This document shows positions 25,021-33,412 of a stretch of DNA of 64,000 bases, piece by piece. The notes below the pieces were generated by a model that saw only the letters and a program-made list of their open reading frames with translations, did no database searches and was not told where the DNA came from. The position numbers were made by a program, and so were the translations under genes. Positions within the stretch are counted from its first letter, which is position 1; every line of letters starts with the position of its first letter. The stretch comes from Bradyrhizobium monzae (lineage in GTDB: Bacteria; Pseudomonadota; Alphaproteobacteria; Rhizobiales; Xanthobacteraceae), in NCBI RefSeq assembly GCF_021458635.1, contig NZ_JAIRDQ010000007.1, forward strand, positions 62,001 through 126,000. Reading direction: 5' to 3'.

Positions 25021-25465
25021 GATAACCCACAGAAGTTACTTAAGAATTTTTCTTAAGGCTGGCATACCAGAGAAGGTGCCTTAATGCATCGGTAGGCAGG
25101 ACACAGCGCGAACATCTGTGCCGTAGTGTGCAAAATGTGCGCGAAGTTCTGGGCATGCTCTGAGGAAAACGACGCAAGACAATCTCCTCATCGTTCTCTG
25201 TGATAGCGCATGATTTATCATACAACCTCTAGGAGAGTCCCAATTCTTGCTCGACGGTAGGTAACTGGTGGGTCGGAGCCGACCTCCAGCAACTGATGGG
25301 TCCGTTGCGTCTAGGCGCAACACAATCAGCAATTGCAGTGCACGTTGCTTTACGACAACATCTAAAAACTATTTCTAGTAGCAAACCCTCGCGAGGCAAT
25401 TATGTGACTGAAAATTCTACTCTACAACCATAAGATCAAGTGGGGGCAGGTTGTAGAGGTTGCGG
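25021..25465. other. Gene-free stretch at the island edge
   Basis: No coding signal is seen. It holds the AT-rich palindrome at 25039 and probably the promoter of the beta-barrel gene. The GC content is lower than in the neighbours. Confidence 0.45.
25039..25057. repeat. Perfect AT-rich palindrome beside the attachment site
   Basis: CTTAAGAA, three T, TTCTTAAG. Nineteen bases, fully symmetric, starting 19 bp after the tRNA fragment. It could be an integrase arm site, a terminator for the tRNA in the original locus, or chance. Confidence 0.5.
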
Positions 25466-27793
25466 ATGCGCGTGCCACGAAGTCAACCGGCTTGGATGAT
25501 ATCAGCAAAGCCAACCAGAAGTCCGGTCGCATCTGATCCGCAGCGCGCCTGCCCACCTGCCGGGCTGTGGCAGATCCGCTCGCTTCTGCTGGGAACAGCG
25601 GCAACGTTCGTCTGCGGGAACGTCGCGGTTGCGGCGGATCCGATCCATCTTGGCTTCGACGGCTATCGCTCTGCAACCAACGACTACTGCATCAACGCGA
25701 GCAGCGTCCAGGGCGACCCGCAAACTGCTTTCATGTGGCGCTTCAGCAAGAGCGGAACGCTCACGGGCGGCCCAACCTTCCTCGACCTGCGAACGGACAC
25801 GGCCATCGAGGTGTTTCCGCCGTCGTTCGACGACCACGAGAAGTTCAGGGCCTATGGCAGCGTCCTGGGGCCGCTGCTCGGCGAGAAGTCGGTCTCAGAC
25901 GAGGTGAATGCATTCACCAATCAGTTGTGTTCCATATCACCACCACCACCGCCACCACCACCACCGCCGGGGCCACCACCACCGCCGGGGCCGCCTCCGC
26001 CGCCGGTGCCCCCGTCGCCACCGCCGCCAGGGCCGCCAGGGCCACCTCCACCGCCGGGACCGCCCCCACCTTCGCCACCGCCCATGCCGGTGCCGCATGC
26101 GAATCTCGCACGCGCATTGGGAACGGACTTTGCGCGCAGCTACTTCATATCAGACGCGATTCTTGCCGGGTTCAACCAGTACGCAAGCATCGCCACCAGT
26201 CCGACCTCGGCGTCGATGGGGCACGGCTGGCACGCATGGGTCACGCCGCGCCAGGTCAACTTCACCGACCGCGCCGTCGGGCTCACGTCGCAAGGCACGT
26301 TGTCGGAGTTGACATACGGCCTCGACTACCGTGTCAACCCGGACCTCCTTGTGGGTTTTGCGTTCAATCCGGAAAGCACCAAGGTCACGTATGACGGGTT
26401 GAATGCCTCGCTCTACGAATCGGGAATCGGCGGAGGGCCCTATCTGGGATGGCTCATCAGCCCGACGACGCTGTTCGATGCCTGGGCCGGCTACGTGCGG
26501 CTTGATCGTGCCTTCGACGCGTTCGGGCACGGCGCCAATATGCCCGTCAACCGTGCCTTCCTGTCCTCGAGCATCACTGAGATCATCGATACGCCATGGA
26601 TGCGTGTCCTGCCCCGGTTCACGGTCTTTCATGCTCACGACGATGTCTCGGGTGTCACGAGCGGTCAGGGATTTCCAATCCCCGGGCAGGCCTATAGCTG
26701 GGGCCACGTGGAAGGCTCGGTGGAGCTCAACCGGGATTTCGCTCTTGATTCCCGATTTCTGCTGCAGCCGTTCGTCCAGGCCACGTTGCGGTACGACACC
26801 CAACAGCTGGTCAACACCATCACAACGATCGACGGCACGGATGTCGAACTCACGCGCTTGCACGGACAATTGCGCGGCGGCGTCCGGGCTCGGCTCGGAT
26901 CCCAGGCCGAGTTGTGGCTGTCGGGCGGCTATCTGTCCTTCTTCACGCCCGGGATCGATGCGTGGGAGGCGAAGGCGCATTTCCGCATGCGGTTCGACGA
27001 GGCGAGCTCCGCGTTTGCTGCCTACATGCCGGTCAAGGCCAAGCCGATTCTACCGTATAGCTGGACTGGCTGTAGCATCGGCGTAAATGCCGGCTATGAT
27101 TCGGTCAGAGCCGAATTCTCTTCGGCGCCGAACGCTGCCAACCTCGCGTTCGCACAGAACAACGGAATTCTCCCTGCAGTTACAGCCCAGCAAGCGAGCT
27201 CGAACGCTGCGCAACGCAAAGGCGGGGCTACGGCCGGCGGAGGCCTCTCCTGCAATGTGCAGTACGGCAAGACGGTCGTCGGGCTCGAAACGGATTTCAA
27301 CTACACCGATCTGCAATCATCGGAGTTGCGCGGACCGTTTCCTCTGGCGCCGGGAGTCGCCGACACCTGGGAGAACAGCTTTCGATCGAACTATCTCGGC
27401 ACCGTGCGTGGACGCCTGGGGTTCCTGGCCAACCCCTCGAACATGCTCTACGTGACCGCAGGCTTGGCGTACGCGGAGTTTGCCTTTGCCACCGCGACGG
27501 ATTTCCCCGGCTTCTCCGGTTTTCGATATGCGGGGGCCGATTCGCGCGTTAAGCCCGGCTGGACTGCGGGCCTCGGCTGGGAAACCGTTGTGAGCGGCCC
27601 ATGGACGGCTAAGTTCGAGTATCTTCACGTCGACCTCGGCGATCGCAGCGCCCCGGCACCACAGAATGTCGGTGCGCTAAGCCCGTTCGCATGGACACAC
27701 TCGGCCAAATTGACCGAGGACATCATTCGCGTAGGATTGAGCTACAAATTCGCCGGCGCGCCAAATGGAACTGCCGGCTGGTTCTCGCAATGA
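25466..27793 (+). CDS. Double beta-barrel outer-membrane protein with poly-proline linker
   Basis: A 775-residue exported protein. ATG at 25466 follows GAGG at six bases; a long basic start precedes the hydrophobic LLLGTAATFVCGNVAVAAD signal. Residues about 55-158 form a passenger-like domain (LGFDGYRSATNDYCINASSV). Residues 159-206 are almost pure Pro/Gly. Residues 210-520 look like an autotransporter-type barrel (HGWHAWVTPRQVNFTDRAVG, LTYGLDYRVNPDLLVGFAF). Residues 530-775 form a second barrel of the Omp25/31 (surface antigen) type: YSWTGCSIGVNAGYD, GGGLSCNVQYGKTVVGLETD, ending AKLTEDIIRVGLSYKF with a short tail. Two complete-looking barrels in one chain are unusual. It stands alone immediately outside the tRNA fragment. 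Confidence 0.82.
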   Translation: MRVPRSQPAWMISAKPTRSPVASDPQRACPPAGLWQIRSLLLGTAATFVCGNVAVAADPIHLGFDGYRSATNDYCINASSVQGDPQTAFMWRFSKSGTLTGGPTFLDLRTDTAIEVFPPSFDDHEKFRAYGSVLGPLLGEKSVSDEVNAFTNQLCSISPPPPPPPPPPGPPPPPGPPPPPVPPSPPPPGPPGPPPPPGPPPPSPPPMPVPHANLARALGTDFARSYFISDAILAGFNQYASIATSPTSASMGHGWHAWVTPRQVNFTDRAVGLTSQGTLSELTYGLDYRVNPDLLVGFAFNPESTKVTYDGLNASLYESGIGGGPYLGWLISPTTLFDAWAGYVRLDRAFDAFGHGANMPVNRAFLSSSITEIIDTPWMRVLPRFTVFHAHDDVSGVTSGQGFPIPGQAYSWGHVEGSVELNRDFALDSRFLLQPFVQATLRYDTQQLVNTITTIDGTDVELTRLHGQLRGGVRARLGSQAELWLSGGYLSFFTPGIDAWEAKAHFRMRFDEASSAFAAYMPVKAKPILPYSWTGCSIGVNAGYDSVRAEFSSAPNAANLAFAQNNGILPAVTAQQASSNAAQRKGGATAGGGLSCNVQYGKTVVGLETDFNYTDLQSSELRGPFPLAPGVADTWENSFRSNYLGTVRGRLGFLANPSNMLYVTAGLAYAEFAFATATDFPGFSGFRYAGADSRVKPGWTAGLGWETVVSGPWTAKFEYLHVDLGDRSAPAPQNVGALSPFAWTHSAKLTEDIIRVGLSYKFAGAPNGTAGWFSQ
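25940..26083 (+). repeat. Proline-codon tandem repeat (linker of the barrel protein)
   Basis: Repeats of CCA/CCG with scattered GGG and CCN units encode runs of Pro broken by single Gly, Val or Ser. Slippage could change the linker length between strains. Confidence 0.85.
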
Positions 27794-27809
27794 GACAGTA
27801 GCTGGACCG

Positions 27810-28547
27810 ATGCCCAAGCTTGTTGCCTACACGCTCGACGGACATGAGATAGACATCCGTCCTGCGCCGCTCGAACGCGACTGGATGGATGCCAGCGACC
27901 AGCGGTTCGCCTATCGCTGCCTGCCGCTTAACATCGCGAACGCTCACGGCTGGGAGCTGCTCTGCCCGTCGGGCTTCTCGGCACGATGGGACGGGCTCAA
28001 CCACAAGGAAACAGTTCGGATCAAGCCGGATCTCGGCACACATGCGCCGGCATCGAGCCACTTCGGACATGGGATATTGACCTTCCATGTGCCCTGCCTG
28101 TTCCGAACCGACCCCGGTTTCGATCTCTTCGTGACGGGCCCCATCAACAGGCCGAAGGATGCTATCGCTCCGCTCAGCGGGGTGATCGAGACGGATTGGT
28201 CGCCGTACACGTTCACGATGAATTGGCAATTTACGCGCCAGAATACAAAGGTCCGGTTTGAGCGGGGAGAACCGTATTGTCATGTCTTTCCGGTTGAACG
28301 CGGAGCGCTCGAGCAGATCACGCCGGAAGTTATGCCGCTGTCGAAGGCGCCGGACCTCGAACGCGAGTTCAAGCTCTGGTCCGAAGGCCGCAGCGCCTTC
28401 AACGCCGACCTACAGCAGCCGGGCTCGGAAGCGACGCAGCAACGGTGGCAGAAGACATATTTTCGCGGACTCAATCCTTCGGGCGAAGAGCCGCGAGCGG
28501 ACCACCGCAGTCGCCTGCGCCTGAAGGATTTCGTAGCAGAAGATTGA
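27810..28547 (+). CDS. DUF6065-like protein
   Basis: A 245-residue cytoplasmic protein. ATG at 27810 (MPKLVAYTLDGHEIDIRPAP) is preferred over earlier codons, since the barrel gene's stop lies just upstream. Conserved-looking blocks are ERDWMDASDQRFAYRCLPLN, ANAHGWELLCPSGFSARWDG, FHVPCLFRTDPGFDLFVTGP, and NWQFTRQNTKVRFERGEPYC followed by HVFPV. These fit, in my recollection, the DUF6065 family of unknown activity. A single beta-rich domain with a charged helical tail. It lies 16 bp downstream of the barrel gene and could be cotranscribed. Confidence 0.7.
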   Translation: MPKLVAYTLDGHEIDIRPAPLERDWMDASDQRFAYRCLPLNIANAHGWELLCPSGFSARWDGLNHKETVRIKPDLGTHAPASSHFGHGILTFHVPCLFRTDPGFDLFVTGPINRPKDAIAPLSGVIETDWSPYTFTMNWQFTRQNTKVRFERGEPYCHVFPVERGALEQITPEVMPLSKAPDLEREFKLWSEGRSAFNADLQQPGSEATQQRWQKTYFRGLNPSGEEPRADHRSRLRLKDFVAED

Positions 28548-28911
28548 GCCGACCGCTGTCCTGCGATTCGGTCCTGATTTGCATGGAAATTAGTACTGCG
28601 GTTGGCCGACGTCCGAGCCACACCACCAGATCGGATCGCTTCACATGGGTATACCCCCGAAGAAGCCGAAGGGCACCCGAACGTTCGAGAACCAGGAAGA
28701 AGCGGGTCGGCAGGTTCCCAACCACCTACGACGGGGCCGCGAAGTTCGTGACCGCCATGTCGCCGGATGCACAGTAGCCGACGTCAGTCGGATCAATGGG
28801 CTGCGAAATTTCCGAAGTCAGATTGACTCGTCGGCAAAACAGCGAGGCGTTCTCGCAATGTGGCCTCTCGTGTCACAACTGCTCCAGAGCGCGATTGCCA
28901 ATCATCGCATC
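28548..28911. other. Gene-free stretch
   Basis: One open frame (from ATG 28645) overlaps the GreA gene antisense and has no start signal. I see no supported gene. Confidence 0.4.
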
Positions 28912-29394
28912 CTACACAATCGCCAAAACCTCGATCTCCTGCGCACCCGCCCCCACGACGTCGCCGACCGCCTTGCCCATCAGCGACTTCGCGACCGGTG
29001 ACACGAACGAGATCGATCCCGCCTTCGGGTCGGCTTCATCTTCCCCGACGATACGGTATGTCTGCACGCGGCCGTCGGCGCGGCTGAAGGTCACCGTGCT
29101 TCCGAAGGCGACAACATCGTTCGACGCCGGACCGGCGATGAGTTGCGCCGTGCGCAGCCGTTCGGTCAGATAGCGCGCGTCGCGCAACGGCACTGCCGAC
29201 TGCCGGCGCTTCTCGTTGACATCATCGATCGCTTGCGCGGCTTCATAGGCCTCGCGCGCTTGCTGGAGCTGCGTCTGCAGCGCCTGCAATCCTGTTTCCG
29301 TCACGAGATTCGGATGCGGCGAGATCGGGCGATCCGGCAACAATGTCTCGGAGGCAGTCTCGGCGCTCTCTTCTTTGGTAAAGGCGACGCTCAA
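28912..29394 (-). CDS. GreA/GreB-family transcript cleavage-type factor
   Basis: A 160-residue protein. TTG at 29394 (SVAFTKEESAETASE) is chosen since AGGA lies eight bases upstream. The N-terminal half has the helical coiled coil (LQALQTQLQQAREAYEAAQA), shorter and with an extended leader. The C-terminal half has the FKBP-like Gre domain: VAFGSTVTFSRADGRVQTYR, IVGEDEADPKAGSISFVSPV and AKSLMGKAVGD. The acidic coiled-coil tip residues (D41/E44 in E. coli GreA) are not clearly present, so it may be a Gre-like RNA-polymerase-binding factor without cleavage activity. It is the second gene of a probable pair with the 163-aa protein. Confidence 0.87.
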   Translation of the reverse strand: MSVAFTKEESAETASETLLPDRPISPHPNLVTETGLQALQTQLQQAREAYEAAQAIDDVNEKRRQSAVPLRDARYLTERLRTAQLIAGPASNDVVAFGSTVTFSRADGRVQTYRIVGEDEADPKAGSISFVSPVAKSLMGKAVGDVVGAGAQEIEVLAIV

Positions 29395-29492
29395 TTCAAG
29401 TATCCTGTCGAACAGTTTTGGAGCGACCGCCGCGCCATCACACCGCGACCCACCGAAATGAACCGCACCGGGCCGCCGGCGATCGTCCCTCA

Positions 29493-29984
29493 CTATATCT
29501 CAAGTTCGACGAAACGGCGCAGCTTGAACACGAGGTCGGGCAGGGCCTGACGGAACCGGGTCGCGTTCTGGAACGTGGTCGAGAATGGCGCGAAGGTGAT
29601 CATCGCGTTCCAGTGCCGATAGCCGTAGACCGTCACCGAGACGCCGGACGCCGGAAAATCCTCGATCTTGCGCAACTCGCCGAGCACGAGATCGGCAATG
29701 ACTTCCGCCGGCAAAAGCCGCTTGCCGTCGGGCGTCAGGGGCGGACCGGGCGCGACCGGCTTCGGAGCCGCCACCGCCTGATCGGATGCATCCTGGAGCT
29801 TCGGAGACTCCGCTTCCGGGATTTCCGCCAAGTCTGCCGCCACGTCTGCTGCCGGTGCGGCCGTCGGCGCGACCGGCATGAAGTCAGCGAGCGGCGGCGG
29901 GCTGGCGGCCTCTGCGCGCCTGTTGCCTCCCAGAATGCTGCTGATCATGGCCACAAGGCCAGCATCCTTCGCGTCGTCACTCAT
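29493..29984 (-). CDS. 163-aa hypothetical protein with Ala/Pro-rich middle
   Basis: ATG at 29984 follows GGGGGAAGCC. After a short helical start (DAKDAGLVAMISSILGG), residues about 25-85 are Ala/Pro-rich and disordered. The conserved part is at the C-terminus: LPAEVIADLVLGELRKIEDF, SGVSVTVYGYRHWNAMITFA, and FRQALPDLVFKLRRFVELEI. The pattern resembles a small alpha/beta domain. Function unknown. It lies 98 bp upstream of the Gre factor on the same strand. Confidence 0.6.
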   Translation of the reverse strand: MSDDAKDAGLVAMISSILGGNRRAEAASPPPLADFMPVAPTAAPAADVAADLAEIPEAESPKLQDASDQAVAAPKPVAPGPPLTPDGKRLLPAEVIADLVLGELRKIEDFPASGVSVTVYGYRHWNAMITFAPFSTTFQNATRFRQALPDLVFKLRRFVELEI

Positions 29985-30133
29985 CACGGCTTCCCCCCGG
30001 CTTGGCCCAGTGTAACACCGGCACCCTCGACCGCCACAGGGTCAGCTGATCAGATCACGCCATGCTCCTGCATGGCTCCCGTCCGGTTCCACCGCGGCGC
30101 AAGACGGGGGTACTCGCGCCGCCGGACGATCGG

Positions 30134-30469
30134 TCAGTGCTTCTCGAACGGGACGTATTGCTGGTACTCTTTCGGCACCGAGCTGCGATAGCGCTCTGGC
30201 ACGGTGCCGGTGTCGATCGAATGTTCGAGCTCCTGCCGCCGCGTCAGCTTTTTCGCCGGCTTCTTGTCCGCACGCTTCTTCGAACCGGCCGGCGAGGTCG
30301 GCGTGTCGGTGGTCGCGGCCGGCGTGGCGGTGGCAGCAGGTGCTGTCGTGGTTGCCGCGGTGGCCGGCGGCGTGCCACCTGCGGCGGGCGCGCTCTGCGC
30401 CAGCGCGAGCGGTGTCTGCATGATAAGCGCCAGTGCCGCAGTCCCAGCCAGCAAGTATGATTTTTGCAT
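30134..30469 (-). CDS. Secreted Ala/Thr/Pro-rich protein
   Basis: ATG at 30469 has GGAGG six bases upstream. Residues 1-25 form a signal peptide (KSYLLAGTAALALIMQTPLA with cleavage after ALA/AQS). A low-complexity section (PPATAATTTAPAATATPAAT) follows, then a Lys-rich section and the ordered end RQELEHSIDTGTVPERYRSS and VPKEYQQYVPFEK. Periplasmic or exported, function unknown. Confidence 0.72.
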   Translation of the reverse strand: MQKSYLLAGTAALALIMQTPLALAQSAPAAGGTPPATAATTTAPAATATPAATTDTPTSPAGSKKRADKKPAKKLTRRQELEHSIDTGTVPERYRSSVPKEYQQYVPFEKH

Positions 30470-31098
30470 CAGAACCTCCAAAATACCTGATTCCCAATGA
30501 CGGAAGCGTCGTGCCACGGGATTGACGCGTGCAAGTCCGCCGAAGATAGGCGCGACCCGGGCTGCCAGCTGTGGCCGAGATCACATTCTCCACGACGGCT
30601 TGGCGCATCATAGGCCCAAGCCGAACGCGGCGCACGCGCCGATACCAGGATGCGCGCGACAATGCGTCAGGCGAGTCCCGGCATGCGCGAGGCTCGGCCC
30701 CGGATACCCGGCCTATCGCGACATCGATCCGCACGACACCTTCTCGCAAGCCCGCGACGATTGACGAGGCGGCATGCGCACGCGGCTTGCAATTTTTACG
30801 CGAGCACAATGTTTGCTGCGATAAATCGCTTGGCCTGATAGGTCGGCGAAGCTGACATGGCTTCGCGCCGGGATTTTCGATGACGAGAATGTTATTCGGC
30901 ATCGATGCGGGAAAAATTCGCAAAGCGCATCCGCAGCTTGACCGCAACAACAGCTCATGGAACCGCATCGACGTCGCGCGATGTGTGAAGCGGCGCATTG
31001 CGACGCCAAATTCCGCGATCTAGCTTCGCCTGCATATTATTTCCCAGACAACTTTAACTTTAGTTGCTTGCCGTCGTAACTTTTCATGGAGGTACTTT
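30470..31098. other. 629-bp stretch without a supported gene
   Basis: A 47-codon frame from about 30881 (MTRMLFGIDAGKIRK) lacks a ribosome binding site. The last 100 bases are AT-rich (aactttaactttagtt) and probably hold the promoter of the peroxidase gene. Confidence 0.45.
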
Positions 31099-32643
31099 AT
31101 GAGCAGTCGTCACGCCATTACGCCGCGCGGTCTCAACGCCACCCGTTCGCCGCTTTCTCAAGGCCGCTTCGGCCGCATGTTCCGCAATCTGACGCCGGCG
31201 AAATTCGGCCCGAACGACGCCGACAACATCGCAAATCTCGCGGCGCTCGCCGACAACATGGTTGGCGATTTCGATGCCCCCAAGGACGGCCCCGATGCCG
31301 AGGAGAGCGGAATTCCCTCGCTCTACACATATTTCGGCCAGTTCATCGATCACGACATCACGTTCGATCCCGTCAGCTCGCTGACCAAGCAGCAGGATCC
31401 GGACGGGCTCGTCGATTTCCGTACGCCCTCGTTCGACATGGACAATGTCTACGGGCGCGGGCCGAACGACCAGCCCTACATGTACGACAGCAGCGGCAAG
31501 TTCCTCCTCGGCGATCCCCTGACCGGCACCGGCGTGTCCAACGCCAGCGACCTGCCGCGCTTCAAGGGCCGCGCCTTGATCGGCGATCCCCGCAACGACG
31601 AGAACAGCATCGTCTCGCAGTTTCAGGGGCTGATGCTGCGCTTCCACAACCGCATGGTCGACGACAATGAAGGGCTGTCCTTCGAGGCCGTGCAGCAGCG
31701 TGTGCGCTTCCACTATCAATACGTCGTGCTGAACGACTTCCTGCCGCGCATCGTCAATGCCGGCGTGCTGAACGATCTCAGAACCGGCGGAGAATACGAT
31801 CGCAGCAGGATCGCCTATTATCACTGGAAGAATTTCCCGTTCATGCCGGTCGAGTTTTCGGTCGCGGCCTACCGGCTCGGCCACTCGATGATCCGGCCAG
31901 GCTATCGGCTGAACGACGCCGACAACATGCTGCTGCAGATCTTCCCCGATCCCAACAACCCCGACAACAACGCGCTGACCGGCTTCCGCTCCATGGGTCC
32001 CGGCCGCGCCATCGACTGGGGGCGGTTCATCGACATCGACACGCGCGCGTATGGCGTCGAGGACGACAGCAGCAATCCGGACAACAAGCGGCGGCTCCAG
32101 TTCGCCTATCGCATCGACACCTCGCTGGTCGATCCGTTGCGCAAGCTGCCGCCGGAGGTCGCCTCCAATCCGTCGTCGCTGGCGCTGCGCAACCTCGAGC
32201 GCGGCTGGCGGCTCGGGCTGCCCTCGGGCCAGGCGGTCGCCAAGGCGATGCACCTGACGCCGCTGACCGACGAGCAGATCGTCATCGGCCGGGCCGTCGA
32301 CAATCCCGACCCGGCAGGCGATCCGCAGGTTCCGATCGCGTCGATCGCAAACGGCGTGTTCAAAGGCAACTGCCCGCTCTGGACCTACATCCTCGCGGAA
32401 GCACGCCAGTTCTCGACCTCGGTCACGGTCCCGGCCACAGGCGCGCCTGCGACTGGAATCAACACGCCGCAACTCGGCCCGGTCGGCGGTCGTATCGTCG
32501 CCGAAGTCTTCCTCGGCATGATGTTCGGCGACGCCTCCTCCCTGCTGTCGCTCGACCCGAACTGGGCGCCGGTGACGGGTGCCAACTTCACGCTGAGGGA
32601 TCTTGTGGCCTATGCGTTGGGCCAGGGCGCGCCGCTGCATTGA
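31099..32643 (+). CDS. Animal-type haem peroxidase (peroxicin-like)
   Basis: A 514-residue bacterial member of the animal haem peroxidase superfamily. ATG at 31099 follows GGAGG. The signature YTYFGQFIDHDITFDP (about 76-91) carries the distal His and the Asp for haem esterification. Further blocks: NVYGRGPNDQPYMYD, RALIGDPRNDENSIVSQFQG (conserved Arg), FHNRMVD, and the proximal-His region SVAAYRLGHSMIRPGYRLND. The mature enzyme would oxidise halides or phenols with hydrogen peroxide. No signal peptide or haemolysin-type repeats is visible, so secretion is doubtful. It is monocistronic, with a hairpin after its stop. Confidence 0.93.
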   Translation: MSSRHAITPRGLNATRSPLSQGRFGRMFRNLTPAKFGPNDADNIANLAALADNMVGDFDAPKDGPDAEESGIPSLYTYFGQFIDHDITFDPVSSLTKQQDPDGLVDFRTPSFDMDNVYGRGPNDQPYMYDSSGKFLLGDPLTGTGVSNASDLPRFKGRALIGDPRNDENSIVSQFQGLMLRFHNRMVDDNEGLSFEAVQQRVRFHYQYVVLNDFLPRIVNAGVLNDLRTGGEYDRSRIAYYHWKNFPFMPVEFSVAAYRLGHSMIRPGYRLNDADNMLLQIFPDPNNPDNNALTGFRSMGPGRAIDWGRFIDIDTRAYGVEDDSSNPDNKRRLQFAYRIDTSLVDPLRKLPPEVASNPSSLALRNLERGWRLGLPSGQAVAKAMHLTPLTDEQIVIGRAVDNPDPAGDPQVPIASIANGVFKGNCPLWTYILAEARQFSTSVTVPATGAPATGINTPQLGPVGGRIVAEVFLGMMFGDASSLLSLDPNWAPVTGANFTLRDLVAYALGQGAPLH

Positions 32644-32668
32644 GCGGGTGATAGCCGATAACACTTAA

Positions 32669-32693
32669 GGCCGCTCGCACCACGCGAGCGGCC
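32669..32693 (+). terminator. Strong hairpin after the peroxidase gene
   Basis: GGCCGCTCGC, five bases, GCGAGCGGCC. The ten-bp perfect stem lies 26 bases past the stop codon. No T-run follows, so it may be Rho-assisted or stabilise the mRNA. Confidence 0.7.
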
Positions 32694-32964
32694 GTAGTCC
32701 CCCTCTTCCCGACGGAAGAGGCGAACCGCGTCCTTAGCGCGCATCGATTCAACAAGAAGCTTTCCGCTTCAGTGCGTGGATTCAGAAATTCGTTGCGTCC
32801 GGTTTGCCCTCCGAAGGCAACGTTGAAAACGACATTCATCATGTCGGCCTTGGGGGCAATATCGGACGTTTCACCACAGCTGAAGAACGTCGTTGCTCAC
32901 GACTACTTTAGGTGGCACGGTTTCGCTATCACCTATCGAGCTAGTCGCGACCAACGAGGAGCGT

Positions 32965-33279
32965 ATGTTTCGGTGTAAGATATTCTTCCACGTCGGGCCC
33001 GAACTTAGCTTGAAAACGCACGCTTCGAAGGGCGAGGCGTGGATTGATGGTTTTGGCCTAAATGTAAAAGGGGCTGACGAAAAGTTCCTTATACCGCAGG
33101 CAGACATTGAAAAAGTAGACATGTATCGGTTTCATGGACTGGGCCGGGTAATCCAAGTGGATCATCGGAAGGGCCGATTGTTCTTGGCCGCCACTCGCCT
33201 GATGATCGGACAATTCGCCCTCGTCAATTTTTTTCGCACAGGCAAGCTCTATAGGGCACTCTTGGATATGTCGACTTGA
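32965..33279 (+). CDS. 104-aa hypothetical protein
   Basis: ATG at 32965 follows GAGGAGCGT, which decides the start over upstream codons. The sequence MFRCKIFFHVGPELSLKTHA, GEAWIDGFGLNVKGADEKFL, IPQADIEKVDMYRFHGLGRV and QVDHRKGRLFLAATRLMIG alternates strand lengths as in a PH-like or GRAM-like barrel. It ends with a helix. The function is unknown. Confidence 0.6.
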   Translation: MFRCKIFFHVGPELSLKTHASKGEAWIDGFGLNVKGADEKFLIPQADIEKVDMYRFHGLGRVIQVDHRKGRLFLAATRLMIGQFALVNFFRTGKLYRALLDMST

Positions 33280-33412
33280 GACAGATAATGATCGCTTCGG
33301 GTCAAAAGGGCCGGTCACCGCCGATGCAAATCATTCCCGCTTCACCCTCAACAGCTGACCTCTTGGGAAACACCGCCTAAGGCAGCACCCGGCCAAATGC
33401 AGACATTAACAG

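Noticed and set aside
25940..26083. Regular tandem repeats as a possible CRISPR array
   Set aside because: The repeats are proline codons inside an open frame, with no spacers of uniform length.
28645..29001. 118-codon plus-strand frame overlapping the Gre-like gene
   Set aside because: It runs antisense through a recognised gene and has no start signal.
30881..31024. 47-codon frame beginning MTRMLFGIDAGKIRK
   Set aside because: There is no ribosome binding site and no pattern of secondary structure beyond chance.
31084..32664. 526-codon frame antisense to the haem peroxidase
   Set aside because: Composition (Arg/Gln/Val-rich, no motif) is that of an antisense shadow; the peroxidase frame is certain.
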